NCBI RefSeq assembly: GCF_009389715.1
Contig: NC_052399.1
Span: 28,219,146-28,283,145, forward strand
DNA length: 64,000 nucleotides
Source: Phoenix dactylifera
Lineage: Eukaryota > Streptophyta > Magnoliopsida > Arecales > Arecaceae
Direction: 5' to 3'
The notes below the pieces were generated by a model that was given only the letters and a program-made list of their open reading frames with translations, did no database searches and was not told where the DNA came from. Shown one piece after another: positions 21,344 to 42,900 of the stretch; the stretch's first letter is position 1; the number at the start of each line of letters is the position of its first letter. The translations under genes and the position numbers were made by a program.

Positions 21344-24300
21344 CTAACATCCACTGGCAGCACCATTCGCAATAGCTCGCTTCTCTGTTGCTGGTTTAGC
21401 CATCTTCAAGGCATCACCAGCTGCCGCAGCGACACCATTTTTCTCGGATGGCTTCCGCTCCTCACGGCCACCCTGCTGCACATCCTTGCTCAAAATTGTA
21501 ACAGATTCCAAAGGTTTCTGCAATCTGGGCTTCCCATTAGCAGCATCGTTCTCTTTCTCCCCAGCAACCGCATCAGAAGTTTTTCCATCCCAGGCCTGAA
21601 AGCCAAAAAGAGAGAAGAATGAATAAGCCCGATGAAAGGCATAATGGAAGAGTTGTAGCAAATAATACATCTACCAAGCTACAAAATGAGCAAATGAAGA
21701 CACTGAAACAATGTCTCTGAAACTGGCATGCTTGATATAGCCCAAATGGATACTGTTTCTATAATAAACTGATGCCAACAGGGAACGATAGAAGAGCACA
21801 GGATACCTGTTTCTGAAGCTGTTGCTTGGCCTTTTTCTCTTGCATCAATTTCTGGCGGTTCTCATAGAACATGAAATCATCCAAAATGGATGTCTTGCTC
21901 GCATGCTCCTTAAAAATCTTGAGCATTTGAAGACCCTGCTCCAGTTTTACCTGCAGCACAAAAAGCAAGAGACAGTAAGTAAAAGCTTTCAATGTAATGA
22001 TGACATACCATAACGATTCAGAAAGACGCTAACCTCCTGAGTGTCTCGACTGTTTGTCACTGGCTTGTTATCATTGTTCTCTAATGTGATGTGCTTGAGA
22101 ACACTGTTAGGTACATCCTTGACAATATGCCACTTGACATGGAAGCAACCATTCCACTTGTCTTGCTGCCAGTACTCCACGGTCTTGTTAAAATCAACCG
22201 GGCCCACCATTTCCGCAACACCAACAAATTGCCCGCTTGTGTTGACCTGAAAATTTGGGTAAAAATCTGGATGACTAAATCAAGAGCGAAAATAGAAAAC
22301 AAACTACTCCCTGAAGAATGACATGATACTTACTGAGAAAAACAAGAAGACAGGGCATCCACTAGCTTTCTGCTGAGCTTCCTGGTATCCAGCCTCCAGC
22401 TTCTTGTTTCCATTGGGGGTGCTGGCCCAGACATTGTATTTGATGCTCTTATGAATATCATCCTCGCTATATGATTTAATGATGAAGAACTTTCCATCGG
22501 TGTATTTCTCAGGGAAGTCAGCACGGTTGTATTGTTCCTTATCTGGTATTACACTAGAATCATCATTCCCAATTGAAGAGAGGTTCTGCCCCCTCGCAGC
22601 AATTGTAACAGTAGGTCCAAAAATCTTTTGGTTTTTCAAGTGCCCTGCCCTAGGCCCTCTGTTCAGCTCACTAAAACCGTCTTGGTTCTCATTGCCATAA
22701 CCATAATATCCATTGCCTCGGCCCCGAGGTTTGTACTTGCTGTCCACAACCAATCCCCAGCGCCCGTTCATCCTAGAATCATAACTATTTGATTCAAAGC
22801 CAACACCAGTTCTGAGTGCATTCTGGCCATACAATCGGTTGTTTGTGTACATGCTATTCACGAAACCAGGAGCTGCTGGTCCCATCCCAGATGTCGGTCT
22901 TGGGGCATGCATACCCTAGGGATAATAAAGAATGATAATCAATAGGCTAGAAGTGGCACATAAAATAACAATACAACCAAAATAAACCTTTTGCAATATC
23001 AAGCAGAATTCATAAGAACATACCATTCAAGCAATTGCAAGGTAAAATGAAAATGAATTTAGAAATTAGATCAACGTCTTCTTGCTGCCTCATATGATAG
23101 CTTTTGCTCTGTGGCAAACATTAGGACCAGTGACTCTCACCTGAAATACTTGGTGCTCTGAAGTCAAAAGGCCTAATTAGTTAAATGGAGTTGGCCACAG
23201 AACAGTTGCTAACTCAAGCTGGCAGCTTGCAAATAATGCATGATAGGCACTGCCATATAACATACCATAACATGAGGAAGAGGACTGCGATTCTGATTTC
23301 TTGCCGAAGGAGTTGTACCATTATGTGATACTGTAGACAACATGGAGCTTGTTGTAGCTGGTCTGTGTTGCCCATTCGAGAAAACAGGTCCCTCAAACCA
23401 GGGTACCGGGGACCGCATTACATCAAAACTGAGTCTTGGATCCTTGTAACCAGCAGAAGTCAGTCCCCCTGGCAAAGCTCCTCTACCATGGGAACCATTC
23501 GAAGTTAGTGACTGATTTTGGTTGGTTAGCCTTTGAGGTGCTGACCCACTATTTCCATTTGCATTCCCATTGGCAATTCCATTCGAGTTGGCCTTACTTC
23601 TATCCACTGGGATGGATGCCTGATCAGCAGCGACCGAAGTCGAAACCCCGTTTTGAGTAGGGGGTTGGTTTGCCGTATGTGGTGCACTGGTAGGAGTTGG
23701 TGGTTGGAAAAATGGAGTTGGGTACTGATAATGCTGAGGACCATACGGTTGGCCATCATGCCCAATGGTAGGAACTGGGGAACCAGGAGATGGATATGCA
23801 CCATAAGGAGCATACCCATATCCATGGTGATACATATCTCCATAGAACCCCTGCCAAGAACCAAAAAGACATTAAGTTAATCCTATCATAAATACACAAA
23901 GAATACCTTTTTATTTAAATACTTCTGCTTGTATAGTATTTTGATCTACAAGAAATATCAAGTTACACTGAACATGAGACATGCAATAAAAGCACTGTAT
24001 CTCCTTGAGCACAATAGTACATAAAATGAAGCAACGTGTAAAAGACATCCACATTGGACAATATATAGAAAAGCAACAAAATAAAAACCACATCATTCCA
24101 GCAATTCTCACCTAGATGATCATTCATTTAAATCTCATGTTTGGTGATCTCAAACAACTTAATTCAATTATATCAGAGAACTCCAACTTTTTTTATCCAC
24201 ACTAGTTCAAAGTCAAATATTAATCCAGCAGGTGAGGTAACTTACAGGAGGCATCTCCACTCCATCATGGTTTAAATATCTAGAGTAATCATCCCCCCAC

Positions 24301-25729
24301 TCATTGACAGAACCATCGAAACCTGAAAAATCGAAACTGAAATAAGACATCTCGTAATAATAAAAGGAAAAAGATAATTCCAACAGCACTCAAAGTAAGT
24401 TAAGATGTAAAACAAACATCTTAAATAACCCCCCCCCCCCCCCTCCTCACACACACACACACACACACCAAAAAAAATAAAAAAAACAGAAGATAATACC
24501 ACAGTTACCAACTAAGGGGATAAAAGCTTCATTATCCACCTCATATAACAACAAAAAAAAATCATACTAATCCACTAAAGACTAACAATAACAATTGACG
24601 ACCAGAGAAAAAGCCATAAGGCAGAGGGATTTGCAAGCAATTCATTACCTCCATAATAGTAAGGGTATCCATTGGGTAAATAACACATGCTCGGATCCAT
24701 GAAGTCTGGAAGTAGAGGTGTTAATGACCGCTCTGATGGAATCAGCATGTTTGGGACTTCACCATTGGCAGACCCAAATTGAATAGCAGAAGGCTATTAA
24801 CCCAAATCCAGGAAAATAATTAACACCAGCCCATCTCTCCCATAAAAGCTGTGCAATCTACAAGAGAACTGGTCAAGGGGAAAAAACTACCTTCTTGGTA
24901 GCCTCCACAGCATCATCAGTCTTGGCCTGAGAATCCATCGACAACTTTTGCAGCAAATCTGCAGCTTCTGGGACGAACGAATTAAGGAGAAAAAACTAAC
25001 TATACCAAAAAAAAAAAATTCTATTCTGGACAACAACTAAAAAAATAGATAAACATTATATCACAACTAAAAAGGAAGCATTAAGAATCTTAATAAAATT
25101 TATAGATAACAGAAAAAAGATAAAAGACCATAAAAACTCATTTTGATCGATTGATTTAACCATCAAAAGTACCATCTTAACAACCCTACCTACGAATTTC
25201 AATTCAATAAGCCATTTCTGCAAAAATTGATAATCAAAACAGATCAACACGAGCATCAAATCAGCAGAAAAACAAAAAAAAATTAATGAATTTATTCATA
25301 TCTGTTTGAAGAACTATCTTAAAAGAATATAATCCAAATTGCATATGGAACAGAATTAGGGAAGGCAAAAGTAAAGAAACAGAACTCAGAAGTCTAAAAT
25401 CTCATCAGAATCATTCCAAAGGCCCAACCAACAAAAGGGAAAACCAAAATCACAAAGAGAACAGCAACCCAAAAGACCCAAACATTCATAAAAGGTCTTC
25501 GATGTACGATAAACCCTAACAAAACCCTCAAAATCAACACATCACAAGGAAAAAACGGAACGAAAAAACTCAGCTCCAACGCATCAGAAATCGAAAAACA
25601 AGTGATTCCAAGGAAACCGGGGAATCAAACCAATCAAAAATGAAACCAACAACCCTAACCCTAAAACCAGCAGACTTCAATCAAGTAAACGAAAAGGATA
25701 CGGTCAGCAGTGGGAGCGACGGCTGCCAT
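21344..25729 (-). CDS. YTH-domain m6A reader, ECT2/YTHDF type (700 aa, nine exons)
   Basis: Exons on -: 25702-25729, 24891-24967, 24649-24793, 24246-24322, 23266-23850, 22334-22915, 22034-22246, 21807-21950, 21344-21595. All junctions are GT-AG and in phase, giving 2103 nt. The N-terminus [19 protein letters not shown] is the conserved ECT start. Residues 36-340 are a Tyr/Pro/Gly/Asn-rich disordered region ([18 protein letters not shown]). The YTH domain spans about 443-580. The m6A cage tryptophans are W467 (KYNVWAS), W524 and W529 ([10 protein letters not shown]), with the TNSRDTQE signature after them. Proteins of this family bind N6-methyladenosine in cytoplasmic mRNA and affect mRNA fate and growth. 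The tail (618-700) is Ala/Lys/Glu-rich. It lies tail-to-tail with the NLR. The intron-1 region has telo-box-like AACCCTAACCC at about 25651. This is the intact member of the duplicated pair. Confidence 0.95.
24429..24468. repeat. Poly-C plus CA microsatellite in YTH intron (copy B)
   Basis: About 15 C followed by a short TCCT bridge and roughly ten CA units, in the intron between exons 3 and 4. Copy A has the C run but not the CA expansion. Confidence 0.9.
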
Positions 25730-26045
25730 GGTGAGATCTCGAGGAGGCACGCGTGTTGGGGGAGGTTCCGATGGGATCCGAGCGCGAAATCCTAGGAGAG
25801 AGGAGAAAGAGAGATAGAGATAGAGAGAGAGGTGAGGAAGATAAAACCCAGGAGCCGTGGGAGGGAGGAGAGAGAGTGGGGTGGAGTCGCGGGAGAGAAA
25901 CCCTAGGAGAGAGAAAGTAGGAGGAGGACGAGCGCCGCCAGGGAAGGAATCCAAACGAAGAGGGTTTCCGGCATCGAAAAGCGGTGATTCAAATAGCACC
26001 ACGGCTCCTCCTTCACCGCCGGATATATTATTTTATTATATATAA
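25730..26045 (-). promoter_or_regulatory. 5' UTR and TATA region of the YTH gene
   Basis: Upstream of the ATG at 25729 the - strand is a CT-rich leader (GAGAGA tracts on + at 25797-25880). An AT-rich ATTATATATAATAAAATAA block at about 26022-26045 is placed to act as TATA, putting the transcript start near 26000. An upstream ATG at 26000-26002 is in frame with the main start and has no stop between, so a 91-residue longer N-terminus is formally possible. Family homology favours 25729. Confidence 0.55.
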
Positions 26046-26053
26046 TATATATA

Positions 26054-26089
<36 letters not shown>

Positions 26090-26103
26090 TGTATGTATGT
26101 ATG
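26045..26103. repeat. AT then GTAT microsatellite at the YTH promoter
   Basis: About nine AT units are followed by ten GTAT units, directly upstream of the TATA-like block of the YTH gene. Confidence 0.93.
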
Positions 26104-29100
26104 GTTCCTTGGCTAAGAGGGCAGAAACCCTAGTCCTCCCTTGACTGTTCGCTACCCTTCCATGGCCCATTGACCCCTTATTGGCCTTAGGATCAAGGTT
26201 TAGTGTTCACTTTGACGAGTCAGGGTTTTGATTAGCATGTTTGGACTAGGGTTAGGGTTTTGATTAGCCAATTTGAGCTTTCATATAAAACTAGGGTTCG
26301 GACTACATGTGCTTATGATTTGGATCTATGATGCCTGTTGGATCCAACACCAATTATACCATTTCCATTGCAATTTGGGCACTTGGTCATGCTTCGAGAT
26401 ATGTGGTATAGTGCTATCACAAATCTTAAACATTAAATCGAGGGTCTACACTGTTTTGAGCCATTAAATTTTTCGAGGAGCATTGGATCGAACTCCGTTC
26501 CTAAACTCTATCAACGCTTGTTCAATATTGTTTGAGTAGTGTCATCAAATTAGGTCTTTTCAACATGCTGAATAACAATGCCTTTTTACCTATCTCACAT
26601 CCATATCAAATAATGTGATCCTCAAGAATAGGCTACATCGAAGAATAAGACTATGAACAAGGATATTAGTTTTTCTTAACAAATTGGGCTTTGATTCCAA
26701 TTGGTGAGGTTGGCTGCGAGTCTTGTATGCTGGTCCATTCTCATGCTTATTGGTTTTAGTGTTTCAAATATGGGGCCTACTAGAAGTCAATTGTAGATGT
26801 TCTCTACTGCGTATTTTCTTACTTGGCTCATTCATATCTATAGATGGAAATCTTCATGTAACTTCCTAAAGATTTGGCTTCCAAAAATGAGGTTTTGATG
26901 AATAAATTGACCAAAGTGACTATTCTATAGATATAACAAGATCTCTCTTGCTTTTTGTGCAAGGCTAGTATTTGGTTATGGCTCAAGTCCATATCTTGTA
27001 GGTAAATCCAGGGTTAAAATTATGCATTTGTTAAATGCACTTCTCCTTCCTTGGACAGTGGGCTTGAATAAATGCAATCTAGTTTGTGTTTTGGGGTTCT
27101 AAAATTCAGGGTTAAAAGAAACTTTTTAAAAATATTTGTAAATATCACAATCAGTAAAGGATGATGTCAAAATGAGAATGATTCAACTCTTTTACTTATT
27201 GCCTTCAATTTCTATATCAAATTACTTTTTGGTTATGAACTAATACACTTGTCAAAATTGCAACTTCTAAGTCATGATTAAAATTCAACATCTTAAATGA
27301 ATCTTAGAAAACATGCAGACACATAAATAGAAGAATGTGGAATTGGGAGTTTACAAAAATGGGAGTATCGCTATTTTTCAGTTAGCAAGAGTATATAAGA
27401 GTAAACTTGTCATTTCTTAAACTTTATACATCAGAAAATGTTTAGTGGTGAGGAATATCTTGAGCAATGGTTGATCAATCGCATTTGTTATGGAGGTTTG
27501 CATGAATCTAAATGCACATCAAATGTTGTCATATATATTCCTTGGTTGCCTCAACGACACTTGTTTGGAATTATTGACATTCAATCTCATTAAATTTTGA
27601 TTTATGTCATTAATAAATCCATACTTTTTCAAAGTTATTTATCCTAGAAAATCATTTTAAAATTACACATGATTAATTTCACATATTAGAGTGAGAGAGA
27701 GAGGGGGGGGACTTATTATTTTGGGATCCACAAAAATGGTGCACGATTTGAGCTTTTTGGTACACACATCTAATGATTCTAGTTAAAAACCTAATTATTA
27801 CCTTTAGACTGAAGTTACAATTAAAATCAATGTTAAAATACTTAATGTGATGATATAGGACAAAGAAGTATATTCTGGATTAGATTTTATATCTTATAAA
27901 TTGAGCTTAGAATGATGGGAATTATAGCTGAGATAATTGAGATCAAAGTTCAACTGAGGACTTGGATCATGTGGATAAAATCGAGTTTTTGAGAAGAAAA
28001 TATGAGCAAAGCTGGACTCACTTTCAGTTAAAGTGAAAGAAAAGAGCATAGTAGCTCATCAGCAATACAAATTAACAGGTTAAGCAGCAGAAGTAAGGAT
28101 CAAAGTTTCTTATATTCTTTTTCTCTAATCCATCTACCCAGCAAAAACAAAATATGATTGACTAATGATCCCTCATGTTGAAACAATATCCAAACAACCT
28201 GCTGTTTCATTCCAACCAAAGGCACCAACAGATACTGACAACTAGAAGATTCCACTATTTTCTCAATCTTGTGTTAGACATTAAAGGCCCTCCAAGAATC
28301 TTAAATAGAAACAAGATTAGTGGTGAATGATATCATTTTTTTTTTGCGATCAATATTGACAGATAGATTCTAATTTATTTTTTTTTGGTTTAGAGTTTAA
28401 TAGTGATTAAGTTTGCATTAGAGTCATATATTTGGAGCTGGAATTTAGAAGTTAATTATCAAAGCTAAAATTGACTAAGGGAGTGCACAAAGTCATTGTC
28501 AAAAGTTTATATTGAGAATATTAGATTGAGAGAAAGAGGGAGGAACAAAGTATCAGCTATAGGTTGAAATAATTAATAAATCCGATTTGAGTGTAAGATC
28601 ACATATGAATATGATATTGGGGTCTCCTGTGCAATGATCAAAAAAGATTATGATTTCTCTAAAAGGATAACAAGGATCATAATTGAGGTTGAAAAGAGTC
28701 CAAGGTGAAGTTGATATGGAAGTCAAGTCTTGAACAAAATTCCAGACTGCCATTATGATTGCTGCCTTAAATTGACCATTATTTTAAGTTGAGTTGAACC
28801 TTCTTAAAATTGGGAACGTCGGTTGAGCCATTCCATCCCAATAGCGTATATTTGGAGCTCAATATGAAATCCGTCTTTCTTGCAAGACCCGTTCGGATCT
28901 TTTCTTCGCTATTAGAGCTACCGGTGCCATGCTCAAAATGCATATAAAACTTATCTTTGATGTGTTGGTGGGTTGTTCCCGTATGTATCAAGTTGGTGAC
29001 TGATAGGTAGGAGATATAACCTACTTTGTTCCCAGGTATTATACAGGATTCATTACTCTTCCTGGAATATATTAGATTATGTGATGCAGAGAGTGCTACC

Positions 29101-30659
29101 ATAGCCTCAACAATGACTAAAATTATCTTTTTCTTTGAATGAAATGGTTTGAATTGTAATGGTCAAAACTAATTATTAGTGTATATAATGATCGTGAGCA
29201 AAATTAGCATGTAACCTAATTTTGAGAGTATGTTTACAGTCATTTCAACGAGCCCAATTCCAATGATGATTTGTTTAAATTTTGTTCATTGATATTCTTG
29301 TTATTGCAATATGATTGAATTTTGTAATTGAAGATCCATAGGACTGATCCAAATCAGACCCATCCTTAAAACTCTATTGCTTGTGATTGGCAATCCTAGA
29401 AAGCTCATAGTTGGGGATTTATATACTCAAGCATATCATTTATGCCTCCATTATAAAGCAAAAAAGAGGAGCACATAGTCATGGATTACATTCAATTTTG
29501 AGGAAAAAAAACATTGAAGTTAACATTGATCAAAGCTTAGAAGATAATGGCCTTATATAAATTTTCTAAAATTTTTCTTGGTCTATATCGTCGTCATCAT
29601 CATTCATAATCTTTTATCTGGAAAAAAGGAGAAAAATATATTACTAACATGGGTCTTGACTTAAGAGATTGGAGTGTCGATAGTGGTGTTTGGTCCCCTA
29701 GGCTTTCAAGCCTTGCCAATCTTTCATAGGGATTGCAGCACTCAAGAAGCATGGTTCAGGTAGTTGGTCTAACAGAGCCCTTCACCTAGTGGACTCCTTT
29801 AAAATATTGTAGCTTTAAATTTGTTCCACAAGGTCTAATGCATATTACCCTTTTTCTATTTTTTCATGATTAGCTAATGATGGGCCATCCTATCCACCTT
29901 GTTTCACAATTAGGATGAGAAAGGAATTAAAGAACTATGAGAAGAACTCCCAAACAAAAGGCTGCTTCCAAGCAAGAGCATTGTAAGACTACCTTAGCAG
30001 AATACAAGCAAAAAATACTTGCAGATCACATTCCATCAAGACCAAGTTAACAGGTTAGTCTCTAGTGTTTGGTGGTCCAAAACCTGGACCACCAATCCTA
30101 TAACATTCCAAAGTTCAGTCAAGAATACCACAACATCACAAGGAGATAGAGATATAAATTATTGATGAGGCAGTGGTGAAGAGTTCACAACTTCCAAAAA
30201 TGACAGGCAAAGGTTGTTGGGGCATAGGCAACTTTGATCTACCTGATATGTGAACTCTGTCATTGATAGGCAAGTACCCATAAAGATGCAAAGCATTTTT
30301 AATGCATAAGATTCAGAGGTGTTCAGCCTCTTCTTTTCTCCTTCTAATCCTATTAGCATTGTCATGGAGAATAATGCTGCGTAATCATGCTTTGGTTATT
30401 CCATTTCAAATTATCGCCATAATCCAATATTCGGCTGTCATTATATTTTAGTAATATAATTTGCTCTAACTCAATCCAATATTCCACCAAAAAGGAGATC
30501 CATTATTACCTGACTAGAAGAGCACAAAAGCATGACTTGATGCAAGAAAGAAACAACAGAAGAGATGTCAATTGAAAAGCATGATACCTAACTTTTTTGT
30601 TATGCTAGAGGGCCATCAATGAACTTCGTTAAGTAAAACTTAATTTGCAACATGTTATG
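26104..30659. other. Gene-poor AT-rich intergenic region
   Basis: No exon with recognisable homology was found. The longest frames (28779-29102 and 28553-28753 on -) have no domain or splice context. Direct telomere-like AGGGTTAGGGTTTTG occurs at 26246-26260. A short G run follows GAGAGA repeats at 27694-27710. Confidence 0.5.
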
Positions 30660-40363
<9,704 letters not shown>

Positions 40364-40400
40364 TGTCCCTCACACAATCACCCAATTGAAAGTGCTGAGG

Positions 40401-40410
40401 ATTATATAGA
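40401..40410 (-). promoter_or_regulatory. TATA box of the subtilase gene
   Basis: On - the sequence reads CATCTATATAATCC, 38-47 bp before the ATG at 40363. With the usual 30-bp spacing, the transcript would start only about 10-15 nt before the start codon, a very short leader. Confidence 0.6.
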
Positions 40411-40563
40411 TGGAGAAAGGTCACTACGAATGATCCCATGGTCTCGAGAGTGGATAGCAGGGTGTAGGGTGCTTGCATTACAATCCTTGAAAAGGCACAA
40501 GGACTCTGACAATTCCCCATGGTTGCATGATGACCTCCTCCTTTGGTATCTTGCCTCTATCTT

Positions 40564-40585
40564 TCTCTTTCTCTCTCTCTCTCTC
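40564..40585. repeat. TC microsatellite upstream of the subtilase
   Basis: A TC run ending in GCGCACACA, about 200 bp upstream of the subtilase start. Confidence 0.85.
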
Positions 40586-42900
40586 GCGCACACAATTGCA
40601 TGTCTATACCAACTACCAAGATTATAGCAGGTGGATAACAAGGAAAAGTTGCCCACTTCCTCTTTCTAATGTAATCATCTTATCTAGTTTTACCACGTAG
40701 CTGTACTTAGGGATGTAAATATGAAAGTAAACTATATTATGAGAGCTTTCTGGAGTTCCCCAAAAGGCTAAATCTCAGAGTTTAGAGTTCTACATTATAG
40801 GTAAAGATGGTTACTATGAAGAACAGATGTATGCACTTTCATGATTACTCTTACAACTTGATCTCAAAAGGACTTACAAATCTCATTTATGATAAGGTAA
40901 ATGTTGACCTTCAATTTTCATCAAAAATGTTTGATCTTCCCTGAGTATAAGAGCAAACATGAGTTTATTAGCATCAAAAGGATAACAGCTATATTCCTAT
41001 TTATCTTGTTTACTATAATTCTAATGATCTTGCAATAGTTTTCCAGCTGAACATAGCATGTAATAGTCACATGAAGGCTATGCTTAAACTGCTGAGAGTT
41101 TGCATCAGTGGTGCACTGGTGATTTAACTGTAGGCATTACATCATAAAAATCAGATTTCCTTTGTACAGCCTCAAGGGGGAATGAAACCTCCTATATAAA
41201 TCTTCTAACAACTTTAAAACCTAGTTAATAAAGTAAAATATATAGGATTATTGAAATACAATTATGACATCCTAACCTATGTTCTATAATATTAACAGCA
41301 TATGTTGGCAAAAGAACTACTAAAGATTTGTGAGTTCTTAGCGTTACCCCAAGCTACATTATTTCTTTATGAGTGGAGTGGCAGAGGGATTTGGGAGCTA
41401 TTATTACCTTCATGTCATTCTTCTTCAAAGTAATGAACATGATACACTACTCTAGCTACTCTACATTCTTTACTGGATAAAAACTATGATCTGAATTGAC
41501 CTTTTTTTTTTTGCAAAATTAAGTTTCTCGATGATTTTTTTTTCCTACCAAATTCATGGTATATTAATTTGACCATGATAGACAAATAATGGAATTTGAG
41601 TATCAATTTTTTTTCAAAAAAAAATTAAGTGTCAATACATTGCGTAAATGTGAATCAATATCAAAGCCTATGGGACTTACAAAACACTCCTCATCTACAG
41701 CCATGAGTTCATATCATCATTCTTCTTTTTACCTCAACAAAAATACCATCATCATGGATCACCGGCATTCATTCGGTCTTCCTTATAGCTAACTATTATT
41801 ACATGCATGCATGTATCAGTGGCTTTGCTACTTACATTAAACCCATTCTTGGACCACCCAAAAAATCAACCATTTCAACAAAATTTTACTATCATTCTTA
41901 TGTTCGATAAAAACAGGGTGCTAAAGAGCTCTCTCACCAAAATCACGAAAACAGACCAAGTACCCTGTTCGAGGAATGCTGCAACGAGACTTTGCTAATT
42001 GGAAGATGCACTTAGTGGTCATTTCAAATCATATTTAGGCTGCAAAAGGGGCTGGATGAACCATTAAATAGCTATAGCATGTACGTACTCAACATTAACC
42101 GACCCAAATAGCTATAAGTGACTATATTTTTCATATGGTAACTAGAAACAGCCATGTTATTATAGCATAGTACTCCAAGGCTCATTGATAGTTTACGTGT
42201 AACGTAGGTTTTATGCATCACTTCCAGCTTTTAATTTTTAGTTTGCACAAAAAACAAAACTTATTTTTGGTTTTCAATTTCTTTGGAGTTTTTGGTTGTG
42301 ACAGTAGTGGTAGCAGCCTACAGCTAATGGGTGGTGGTGGGGGCCAACAGTGGTGGTGGTAGTGATCATGGATGGTGTCCATTTTTCTTAAAAAAAGTGA
42401 AAGCTATTTCTCGAACTTTCATTTTTTTCAGAAATTCTAAATAATAATTTTAAAAAATCAAAAAGCAAAATGGGTAACCAAATGAGTTCCTAGCATCGGT
42501 TTTTAGTTTCTATAAATCGAAAACTAACAGCAATACTGGATAGGCTGTAAATAAACAAGAAATAAATTTCAATGAAAATTTATAATGAACAAATTAAGCT
42601 ATACTAAGAGAATATTTTTGTGCCTCAAAATTCCTAAATTAAATATCAAGTCTTGTTCCTTTTTTGGCATGAAGGAATGGGTAAATTTACTTTTGATGCC
42701 ACATTTTATAAATCCTAGAGAATATATTGGCATCAATATGCTAAAATTCCATTCTCTATATTATTTTCTTGAAGGCTGGATTTTGATCCAATGAACTCAT
42801 GCATACAACATTTTCGTCACACTCAAAACAAATAATGTGATTTGTGCATAGATTTTACAGAAGTGGTGATGCTTTATGCAATTAGTTTGTCCATGAATAG
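40586..42900. other. Intergenic AT-rich DNA
   Basis: No recognisable exon. A GGT/GGTGGT-rich patch at 42308-42372 is flanked by A/T-rich sequence and may be a decayed MITE (GGTAACCAAATGAG at 42473-42486). No reliable termini were found. Confidence 0.45.

Larger units (their letters stand above)
17961..24895. repeat. Segmental duplication, copy B
   Basis: Partner of 1-6777: NLR C-terminus, spacer and YTH exons 9 to 3, plus the edge of exon 2. Copy B continues uninterrupted into YTH exons 2 and 1 and the promoter, so it holds the ancestral right end. It contains about 200 bp at 20884-21090 absent from copy A. Confidence 0.93.

Noticed and set aside
28779..29102. 107-residue frame on -
   Set aside because: No recognisable motif, isolated in AT-rich DNA, no supporting exon or homologue I can name.
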